A DNA stretch of 12,341 nt from an uncultured Muribaculaceae bacterium. GTDB lineage: Bacteria > Bacteroidota > Bacteroidia > Bacteroidales > Muribaculaceae. Below are positions 1 through 6,900 of the stretch, in pieces (within the stretch, counting starts at the first letter, position 1; each line of letters begins with the position of its first letter). The stretch spans positions 1-12,341 of the forward strand of contig CAJUKE010000040.1 of NCBI GenBank assembly GCA_910587075.1. The letters are read 5' to 3'. Position numbers and translations under genes: made by a program. The notes beneath the pieces were generated by a model that was not told where the DNA came from, searched no databases, and saw only the letters and a program-made list of their open reading frames with translations.

Positions 1-52
1 CCGGGTCTCCACCGTGAGAGGGTGGCGTGCTAGGCCACTACACTAAATCGCC
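1..52 (-). tRNA. tRNA-Glu (CUC), 5' part, cut by window edge
   Basis: Read on the minus strand, the sequence begins GGCGATTTAGTGTAGTGG and folds as the 5' part of a tRNA. It has an acceptor 5' strand, a D arm with GTAGTGGCCTAGCAC, and a 5-bp anticodon stem CCACC/GGTGG. The stem encloses the 7-base loop CTCTCAC, which places CTC at the anticodon (Glu, reads GAG). The variable region and the start of the T stem (CCGG) follow, then the window ends, so the T arm, 3' acceptor strand and CCA are outside. The identity rests on the anticodon and general resemblance to glutamate tRNAs. Confidence 0.9.
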
Positions 53-92
53 ATTATTTTGTTCTTAGTAGTCGTTGTTCCTTTGAACACTG

Positions 93-122
93 CAAAGGTA
101 CGGACTTTTTTTGAATCTGCAA
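93..122 (-). promoter_or_regulatory. Candidate Bacteroidota promoter for the tRNA-Glu gene
   Basis: On the minus strand, TACCTTTG (complement of 93-100) matches the Bacteroidota -7 consensus TAnnTTTG exactly. A TTG (complement of 120-122) lies 19 bases upstream, in the -33 position. Transcription would start near position 85-88, about 35 bases before the mature tRNA 5' end at 52. The consensus is established for Bacteroides sigma-ABfr; its use here is inferred. Confidence 0.6.
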
Positions 123-300
123 GCGTTTTCCCGAAAAATTTGCGAAAAAAATTCATTTTTTCTCGTTTTGGGCCGAAACAGGGGGCTGCAACCCGTTTTT
201 ACGCCCATTGGCCGATGTTTTCATTAAAAAACAACGGGAAACTGCCCTGAATAAAAATCGAACTTGCGGTATGAAAATCGAAGTTTTATTCCGGCGACCC
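123..300. other. AT-rich intergenic stretch between regulator 3' end and tRNA promoter
   Basis: No convincing gene is visible here. The stretch is much richer in A/T than its surroundings. It contains an A/T-only inverted repeat (GAAAAAAAT at 144-152 against ATTTTTTC at 155-162) and a direct repeat AAAATCGAA at 254-262 and 274-282. On the minus strand, a weak GGG-6 nt-CCC hairpin followed by six T (about 226-249) might end transcription of the regulator, but the stem is too short to call a terminator. Confidence 0.35.
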
Positions 301-1254
301 TTATTGCGGCCTTACCTCGGAAAGGTCGACAAGTTTGTTCAATATAGCGAAAATGGCCAGACCGGCGCTCGAATGGATGCCGAGCTTCGACGATATATTG
401 CGGCGGTGGGTCGCCACGGTGTGCACCGAGAGGCAAAGTTCGTCGGCGATTTCTTTGTTGCTCAAACCGCGGGCCACACAGCGGATGATCTCCTTCTCGC
501 GCTCGCCGAGGGTTTCGAGCTGCGGATTGGTTTCCTCGGCTTCCCCCTCGTCGCCCAGCTCCACAAGCGAAGTGCGGAGCGAATTTTCCAGGCGCTCGAC
601 CGCGGGAACGAACAGCTTGTTCTCCACCTCGAAATGCGCCGTCAAGTCGCGCTCACATATAATAATGTCAAACAGTGTCGCGCTGAGCCGCGCGTTCTCC
701 TTCTGCTTGTAGTGGTATATATAAATATCTTTCAGCTCGTTGAGCTTCGCCGCCATAGGCGAGTGGCTTGTTGTGAAGCGCGAAATGGAGAACTCCTCGT
801 CGACCTCGCCCGCGAGAAGGCGGTCGACGTAGGTGAAGATAACGTCGTTCTCATAATCCATATGCCGCTTGACCTCCACCACATAATCGTCGAAGAACTT
901 CATCAGCAGGAACGCCACGTCGTCGGTCTCCGAGTAATTTATCGCCTCGATCAAATGGTGGCGTATCTTCGGGAGCGTCACGTCAAGAAACGAAGTGTGC
1001 GCCCGGCGCAGATACCCCATGAGCGAGGGGAGCGAAACTTCGGCGCTATCCTCGCCGTGGCCGCTGAGGAGGTTGCACACGGCGAGGAAGGTCGAGGTGT
1101 CGACCCCGTTGTCGCGGCACGCGTCCTCAATCGTAGAGTCGCCGAATCCGAAGGCTATATCAAACCGGCTGATAGCCATCAGAAGCATATTGTTATCGCG
1201 GATCAACTCCTTCATCCTGTTGGATGGGAGGTATCTTTTGTATTTGACGTCCAT
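301..1254 (-). CDS. RIC/YtfE-like hemerythrin di-iron protein fused to a LuxR-type HTH regulator
   Basis: Probable one-component transcription regulator of 317 aa. Residues about 10-65 resemble the ScdA_N/DUF542 domain of RIC proteins, but the Cys-Cys of YtfE is replaced by Gly36-Phe37. Residues about 80-225 form a hemerythrin-like four-helix module. H86, H131, E135, H164, H207 and E211 sit almost in register with the di-iron ligands of E. coli YtfE as I recall them (H84, H129, E133, H160, H204, E208). The sixth His (H105) has no clear counterpart; the region reads Asn-Tyr-Ser-Glu at 106-109. Residues 247-310 are a typical LuxR/GerE helix-turn-helix (LSNKEIADELCLSVHTVATH). An upstream ATG at 1287 is in frame (328 aa), but a promoter -7 box directly abuts it, so I prefer the ATG at 1254, whose product begins MDVKYKRYLP. 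The gene diverges from the hmu-like operon and may sense O2, NO or iron to control it. The family is clear, the ligand is not. Confidence 0.85.
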   Translation of the reverse strand: MDVKYKRYLPSNRMKELIRDNNMLLMAISRFDIAFGFGDSTIEDACRDNGVDTSTFLAVCNLLSGHGEDSAEVSLPSLMGYLRRAHTSFLDVTLPKIRHHLIEAINYSETDDVAFLLMKFFDDYVVEVKRHMDYENDVIFTYVDRLLAGEVDEEFSISRFTTSHSPMAAKLNELKDIYIYHYKQKENARLSATLFDIIICERDLTAHFEVENKLFVPAVERLENSLRTSLVELGDEGEAEETNPQLETLGEREKEIIRCVARGLSNKEIADELCLSVHTVATHRRNISSKLGIHSSAGLAIFAILNKLVDLSEVRPQ

Positions 1255-1288
1255 ATCGTTCCAATAAATCGGGGCTGTTTTCCCCATG

Positions 1289-1320
1289 CAAAGTTACGGC
1301 GAAGAATTGTTCCAAACAAT
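1289..1320 (-). promoter_or_regulatory. Promoter of the hemerythrin-HTH regulator
   Basis: On the minus strand, TAACTTTG (complement of 1289-1296) matches TAnnTTTG, and ATTG (complement of 1317-1320) lies exactly 20 bases upstream as the -33 element. The predicted start of transcription falls at about 1282-1284, inside the ATG at 1285-1287. This argues that translation starts at the next in-frame ATG (1254), leaving a leader of about 30 bases. Confidence 0.65.
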
Positions 1321-1334
1321 ACCCAAAATGTATT
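1317..1334 (-). promoter_or_regulatory. Candidate operator 1: ATTTTGGGTATTG with AATAC/GTATT dyad
   Basis: The minus strand of 1317-1329 reads ATTTTGGGTATTG. The dyad AATAC (1318-1322) and GTATT (1330-1334) surrounds a 7-base centre. Its promoter-proximal end is the -33 element of the regulator promoter. A second, wider imperfect repeat pairs CCCAAAATG (1322-1330) with CATTTTCGGG (1337-1346). The same 13-mer, with one base changed, recurs at 1401-1413 in the opposite promoter. Binding by the adjacent HTH regulator is inferred from position and symmetry. Confidence 0.55.
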
Positions 1335-1391
1335 ACCATTTTCGGGCGAACGCCTTGCCGATGAAGTCTCGCCCCTCTCGCGGGCGCGTCA

Positions 1392-1413
1392 AATACCCCG
1401 ATTTCGGGTATTG
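1392..1413 (+). promoter_or_regulatory. Candidate operator 2: ATTTCGGGTATTG within a 21-bp dyad
   Basis: An almost perfect inverted repeat spans 1392-1412: AATACCC...GGGTATT, extended by GA/TC with one unpaired C. Its right half overlaps the -33 element of the hmu-like operon promoter. The 13-mer ATTTCGGGTATTG at 1401-1413 differs in only one base from the one facing the regulator. The site could instead be a leader-independent DNA hairpin, but it lies upstream of the predicted start of transcription, so a protein-binding site is more likely. Confidence 0.6.
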
Positions 1414-1441
1414 CCCGAGCCGCCGGACGGCAGTAATTTCG
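1410..1441 (+). promoter_or_regulatory. Promoter of the hmu-like heme-uptake operon
   Basis: ATTG (1410-1413) and TAATTTCG (1434-1441) fit the Bacteroidota -33/-7 pattern, with one mismatch in the -7 box and a 20-base spacer. Transcription would start near 1446-1450, giving a leader of about 30-35 bases before the ATG at 1481. No separate promoter is needed for the downstream genes, which overlap or nearly touch. Confidence 0.6.
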
Positions 1442-1480
1442 CAGCATCAAAATCAATAAACTATCAAACACATTTCAACG

Positions 1481-1957
1481 ATGAGAACTTTTAAAACCAT
1501 CTTCGCCTCGATGGCGATTCTGCTGGGCGCTATGACCGCCGTATCCTGCTCCGACGACAAGGACGATACCCCCGACACCCCGGCCGCTAAAGAGATTGCC
1601 GGAGTTTACAAGGGTGATATGACCTGTTCCGTGATGGGTAGCGAATCAACATTCGAGGATATGACGTTCACCGTCAGCGCCACCGACGACGCCACCGCCT
1701 CGATAGCCGTCTCCGATTTCGGCAATCCTCCGATGAAGGTCCCCGGGTTCACCATCGAGGGTGTAAAGGTCAGCGGCGAGGACGGCGAATACACTCTCGC
1801 TCCCACCGAATTCAGCGGCACCACGGACGGCGGCAAGAATTTCTCCGGCACGGCACAGGGGAGCTACTCCGGCTCGACGCTGACCGTGAAGTTCAGCCTC
1901 AACTACGGCGCGATGCCCATGCCTATGATTTGCACTTTCAGCGCTCCTAAGGAATGA
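1481..1957 (+). CDS. Surface-exposed calycin-like lipoprotein, first gene of the hmu-like operon
   Basis: A 158-aa lipoprotein. The signal peptide (residues 1-22) ends in a lipobox, TAVSC, with the lipidated Cys at 23. The residues after it (Ser-Asp-Asp-Lys-Asp-Asp, 24-29) match the Bacteroidota lipoprotein export signal, so the protein is probably displayed on the outside of the outer membrane. The mature part (about 38-155) alternates beta-type segments with Gly/Ser/Thr turns and resembles the calycin-like lipoproteins common in Bacteroidales. It does not look like HmuY, the heme-binding lipoprotein (over 200 aa) in this slot in Porphyromonas gingivalis. The stop overlaps the next start (ATGA at 1954-1957), implying coupled translation with the TonB receptor. 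The likely role is ligand capture or delivery to that receptor; direct heme binding is unproven. The C-terminal strand carries an AMPMPMICTF segment with three Met. Confidence 0.85.
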   Translation: MRTFKTIFASMAILLGAMTAVSCSDDKDDTPDTPAAKEIAGVYKGDMTCSVMGSESTFEDMTFTVSATDDATASIAVSDFGNPPMKVPGFTIEGVKVSGEDGEYTLAPTEFSGTTDGGKNFSGTAQGSYSGSTLTVKFSLNYGAMPMPMICTFSAPKE

Positions 1958-3912
1958 GAGTGACCGGCCACCGTTTCATAGCTTTACCGCTGCTCGGTCT
2001 TGTTCCGGGAAGCCTTCTCGCCGGGGGGACTACCTCCGGCGAGGCTTCCGGGGAACCGGAGTTCAGCATCGACGAGAGACTCCTGGAAGAGGTGGTAGTC
2101 ACTGCCACCCGCACCCCAAAGGCGCTTAAGGATGTGCCAGTGGTTACCCGCGTCATATCCCAGGAAGAAATCGGGCGGGCCGACGCCACCAACATCCAGG
2201 ACCTGCTTACCGAGGAGCTCCCCGGACTGGAGTTCGGCTACGCGATGACGCAGGAGACCTCGCTCAATATGAGCGGCTTCGGCGGCAACGCCGTGCTGTT
2301 TCTCGTTGACGGCGAGCGGCTTGCGGGGGAGACGATGGACAACGTGGACTACAGCCGCCTCGACCTTGAGAACGTAGGCCAGGTGGAGATAGTCAAGGGC
2401 GCGTCCTCGGCTCTCTACGGAGCGAACGCCGTGGGCGGAGTCGTCAACCTGATCAGCCGCGAGTCAACCGACCCCTGGAACGTCAACGTGAATTCCCGCT
2501 ATCGCTCGCTGGGCAACGAATGGCGTACCGGCGCCTCGGTCGATTTCAACGCCGGGCGATGGAACTCCAGCACCACCGCCCGCCATTCAAAGGTCGAGAC
2601 GGTGCACCTCACCGACGTGTTCGACACCCAGTCGAAAATCCACGACATCTACGGCGGCGAGACGTTCAACGTGAAGGAGAGGCTCACCTACCGCCCGATT
2701 GACAACCTGCGGCTTACGGCCCGCGGCGGATATTACCGACGCACGAGCGACCGCCACAACTATACCGACCGCTACTCCGACTATAACGCCGGATTGCGCG
2801 GAATATGGGAGATCGACGGCACACGCCAGCTGGAACTCTCGTACGGCTATGACCAGTACGACAAGGCCCGATTCGTGCAGGGCGAGCGCACCCACGACCA
2901 CGATTACTCGAACCGCCAGCATGTGGTACACATATTATATAATCAGTTCTGGGGAAAGCACGCGCTGACCGCCGGTGGCGACGTGCTCCACGACTACCTG
3001 ACCACTTACCAGTTCACCGACAACGCCGACCACAGGCAGACCTCGGCCGACCTGTTCGTGCAGTTCGACTATAATCCTTTCTCCTGGCTCAACCTCGTAG
3101 GCTCCCTGCGCGACGACTACTTCTCGGCTTCGCGCAACAACGCCCTCACCGGGCGCCTGGCTGCCATGTTCAAGCTCAAAGGGCTGACTGTCCGCGCTTC
3201 GTACGCCGGCGGTTTCCGCGCCCCGAGCCTCAAGGAAATGTATATGAATTTCGATATGGCGGGTATTCAGATGATCTACGGCAATCCTGATCTCAAACCT
3301 GAACGCAGCCATAACTTCAATCTCTCCCTGGAGCATTACGGCGAAATTCCCTCCACTATTTTCCGGGGCAAATACAGCGCCACGGCATCGGGCTACTACA
3401 ATTACTACGACCGCCGGATTACCACCACCGACTACCCCGGCGACGCCGACCGCGAGGAAGGAGCCATGTATGCCAACGAGGACGGAGTCCGCGTAGCTGG
3501 TATCGACGCCACGGCGCGCTACCGGGCGATATGCGGTTTCGGACTTTCGGCGAGCTACAACTATCTCCACGTCGCGGGCCGTAAGTTCGACTCCCAATTC
3601 TCGTCGCCCCGTCCGCACTCAGCGACATGGAGAGTGGATTTCCAACATAACATAGGCCGCTGGTACCGCTTTTATATAGGACTCTCGGGACGCTATCTAT
3701 CAAAACCCGAAAGCCGATACGAGACTGACGGAGCCTACACTCTGTGGAAACTCACCCTGCAACAGACAGTCTGGAAAGGGATCAACATAAACGCCGCGAT
3801 TGACAACTTGATGGGCTACGTCCCGAAGGTTTACTACTGGAACTCGGCACCGACTTCGGGTCGGACCTGGACTATAGGACTCTCTCTCGACATCGACAGG
3901 ATGTTTAAATAA
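1954..3912 (+). CDS. hmuR: TonB-dependent outer-membrane receptor, HmuR-like (heme)
   Basis: A 652-aa outer-membrane receptor. A signal peptide (about 1-24) is followed by a TonB box, EEVVVTATR (45-53). The plug runs to about residue 168 and ends with VEIVKGASSALYGANAVGG, and a 22-strand-type barrel extends to the C-terminal Phe651-Lys652. Heme receptors carry FRAP/YRAP and NPDL motifs in one extracellular loop. Both are present here (FRAP 421-424, NPDL 444-447), nearly where P. gingivalis HmuR has them. The His expected between them (H434 in HmuR, as I recall) is absent: the interval 425-443 has no His but four Met (429, 431, 435, 440). The start overlaps the lipoprotein stop and the gene lies 10 bases before the CobN-like gene. 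The order lipoprotein-receptor-CobN-like-TM-ExbB-DUF2149 matches the hmu operon, so heme or a related porphyrin is the likely substrate; cobalamin is less likely. Confidence 0.88.
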   Translation: MRVTGHRFIALPLLGLVPGSLLAGGTTSGEASGEPEFSIDERLLEEVVVTATRTPKALKDVPVVTRVISQEEIGRADATNIQDLLTEELPGLEFGYAMTQETSLNMSGFGGNAVLFLVDGERLAGETMDNVDYSRLDLENVGQVEIVKGASSALYGANAVGGVVNLISRESTDPWNVNVNSRYRSLGNEWRTGASVDFNAGRWNSSTTARHSKVETVHLTDVFDTQSKIHDIYGGETFNVKERLTYRPIDNLRLTARGGYYRRTSDRHNYTDRYSDYNAGLRGIWEIDGTRQLELSYGYDQYDKARFVQGERTHDHDYSNRQHVVHILYNQFWGKHALTAGGDVLHDYLTTYQFTDNADHRQTSADLFVQFDYNPFSWLNLVGSLRDDYFSASRNNALTGRLAAMFKLKGLTVRASYAGGFRAPSLKEMYMNFDMAGIQMIYGNPDLKPERSHNFNLSLEHYGEIPSTIFRGKYSATASGYYNYYDRRITTTDYPGDADREEGAMYANEDGVRVAGIDATARYRAICGFGLSASYNYLHVAGRKFDSQFSSPRPHSATWRVDFQHNIGRWYRFYIGLSGRYLSKPESRYETDGAYTLWKLTLQQTVWKGININAAIDNLMGYVPKVYYWNSAPTSGRTWTIGLSLDIDRMFK

Positions 3913-3922
3913 ACGATTGAAT

Positions 3923-6900
3923 ATGCAGAGAAAAAAGATTATACTATCGGTTTGCGCCGGCGCCCTGTTGTTGGGGGCCGGCATTTTCGCATGGTCAAGG
4001 ACCGCGGCACCGACAAAAGTAGCGTTTGTCAACTACCAGGCTATCACCCTCGGACAGATCGCCAAAGCGAACTCCGGCAATAGCTGGGTTAAAATTGCCG
4101 AACTCGCGCCCGAAGAGCTTGGCCGCGCCGCCGACTATGATATGGTGCTCGTCAACGGCATGGGCCTCCGCGTCACCGAAGAGCAGCGCCAGGCCCTCAT
4201 TGAGGCGGCCCAGGGGGGAACGCCCGTGCTCACCACCGCCGCCACCAATCCGCAGAATCTGATTGTGTCGGTCGACTCTGTTGACCAGTCATTCCTCTCG
4301 CAGTACCTTGCCGGAGGGCGCTCCAACTACCGCAACCTGATGTCCTACATACGCCGCTTCATCGACGGCAAGAAACTCTTCGCCCCCGTTCCCGGCGACC
4401 CCGTCACCTCCTCATCCTCGCTTATTTACTATCCAGGAGGGGCGGAGGATGGCGACGATCTCGGCTTCAACTCAGTGGCCGACTACGAAGCCTGGCTGAA
4501 AAAACACGGAAAGCTCGGCGAGAGCACAAAGAAAGTCATACTAACCGGGCAGATGGGTGTGGCCGACTCACTTGTAGCTTCGCTCGAACGCCGCGGTATG
4601 GCGGTGTACCCCGTCACTGTGATTCAGCGCTTTATCGCCGAAGGGCGCGCCGACTCGGTCGGAGCCTCCGCGATGATCAATATGGCCCACGGACGTATGG
4701 GCGACAACGTCGTTGAATGGCTCTCGGAGAAGAACATACCCCTCTTCTCGCCCCTGAACGTGAACCGCCCCTACGATGAATGGATGGCCGACAAAATGGG
4801 TATGAACGGCGGATTCCTCTCCCAGAGCGTTGTAACCCCGGAAATCGACGGCGCGGTGCTCCCTTACGCCCTTTTCGCCCATTTCGAAGGGGAAGACGGT
4901 CTGCCCGAAGTCGCCGCCATACCCGACCGCCTCGAACGGTTCACCGAGACAGTGGCCAACTACGTCGCCCTCCAAACCAAGCCCAACGCCGAAAAGCGAG
5001 TGGCTGTATTCTACTTCAAAGGCCCCGGTCAGAGCGCGCTCGTCGCCGAAGGTATGGAAGTGGCCCCCTCGCTCTTCAACTTCCTCAAAAGCCTCAAAGA
5101 GGCCGGCTACAGGGTAGACAACCTCCCCTCCGACGCCGCGTCGCTTGAAAAGCTCATTAATGCCAACGGGCGTATTTTCAATGACTATGCTGTAGGCGCC
5201 AAGGCCGACTTCGCCGCCAAGGCCCATCCCAGAATCATCAACAAGGAAGAATACGATACCTGGCGCTCTGCCTCGCTCTCCGACGCAATGAAAGCCGCCA
5301 CCGACAGCGTCGACGGCCCATTCCCAGGTCACGCCATAACCGATGGCCAGGGGAATCTGGCCCTTCCATGCCTGCTTTTCGGAAATGTGGCGCTCTTGCC
5401 GCAGCCTGCCGCCGGACTCGGCGATGATGATTTCCAGATTGTTCACGGCACCGACGCCGCTCCGCCCCATCAGTATGTCGCCGCGTACCTCTGGGCCAAG
5501 CACGGATTCGGAGCCGACGCCCTGGCGCATTTCGGCGCCCACGGATCGCTCGAATTCACCCCGCGCAAACAGGTGGCCCTCGGCAGCGAGGACTGGAGCG
5601 ACCGCCTCGTAGGTACACTTCCCCACATTTATCTCTATTCCACTTCAAACGTAGGCGAGGCCATGATTGCCAAACGCCGCTCTTATGCCGGTATCGTCAA
5701 CTACCTCACTCCCCCCTTCCTTGAAAGCGACGTGAGGGGTATCTATAAGAACCTTTCCGACGCCATCGCCGCATACAACGATTCGAAAACCCACGCCGAC
5801 TCCGTGCGCGGCGCTGAGCTCGTGAAGAAACACACCCTCGAACTCGGCATTCACCGCGAGCTCCGAATCGACAGCGTCAAGCCGTTCACAAGCGACGACG
5901 TGCTCCGCGTCGAGACCTTCGCCGAGGAACTCGCCAACGAGAAAATCACCGGCGCGCTCTATGTGCTCGGCACTCCTTACTCCTCTGAGCATATCGCATC
6001 TACCGTCGAGGCTATGACAATCGACCCGATAGCCTACTCGCTCCAGAAACTCCGCGGCGGCGACCTGCGTCAGCACCGTGCCAAGGCTAAAAAGCTAGTT
6101 AACTCTGGTGCCGAAATCGACGACGCCGCGCTCAGATCCATAGCGGGGCTTACCCAGGCGGAAATCGACAGCGCCCGGGCCATTAATACCGCCATCGAGG
6201 GGAGCAAGGGTATGTTCTCCCGCATGATGGTGATGGGGGCCATGATGAACCGTCCCCAGGCGGCGACCTCGAAAATCGCCGACCGCCCTGAAACAGCAAA
6301 GAGCCACAGCTCTATGATGGCCGCCGCGGGCATGGATCCCGAAAAGGCCATCGCTATGGCCAAGAAGATGGGGGCCTCGGACGAAGCCATAAAGAAGATG
6401 CGTGCGGCTATCGAGGCTAAGAAGAACGTTGTGAAAGGTGGCCACCCGGGTGCGTCGGCCGGGCATCCCGGCGGCAAAATGATGGGTGGCATGGGTGCGC
6501 CGCGGCGCGAGTTCACCAAGGAGGAAATCGAATTCGCCCAGGCTGTGGGCGAGGTTGAGCGCGCCCTGGCCAACATCGGAAAATACCGCCGCGCGCTCAG
6601 CGAATCCCCCTCTTCGGAAATCGCCTCGCTGCTAAACGCCCTCAATGGCGGGTACATAGCCCCCACATCGGGCGGCGACCCGGTGCTCAATCCCGAAATA
6701 CTCCCGACGGGACGCAATATGTACGCCGTCAACGCCGAGGAGACCCCGTCGGCAGTCGCTTGGGAGAAAGGCAAAGACCTTGCCGACAATACAATAGCGA
6801 TGTATCGCAAAGCTCACGGCGACAGTGTGCCCCGCAAGGTGAGCTACACCCTGTGGAGCAGCGAGTTCATCGAAACCGAGGGTGCGACCATAGCGCAGGT

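Noticed and set aside
144..162. A/T inverted repeat as terminator of the regulator
   Set aside because: The stem is purely A/T apart from its end pair, lies about 140 bases beyond the stop, and is better seen as an AT-rich upstream tract of the tRNA promoter region.
1280..1480. Fur box or cobalamin riboswitch ahead of the heme/CobN-like operon
   Set aside because: No Fur-like 19-bp AT-rich palindrome is evident, and the predicted leader of about 30 bases is too short for a B12 riboswitch; the dyads at 1318-1334 and 1392-1412 lie upstream of the transcription start.
208..1494. Plus-strand open frame of 428 codons across the regulator gene
   Set aside because: It is antisense to the hemerythrin-HTH gene, runs through its promoter and into the lipoprotein start, and shows no recognisable domain.
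3917..3922. TTG at 3917 as start of the CobN-like protein
   Set aside because: An ATG two codons later (3923) gives a normal signal/anchor sequence (MQRKKIILSV), and ATG is much preferred.
4568..5626. Minus-strand open frame of 352 codons inside the CobN-like gene
   Set aside because: It lies opposite conserved CobN sequence, and the translation shows no motif or signal; a codon-bias shadow.
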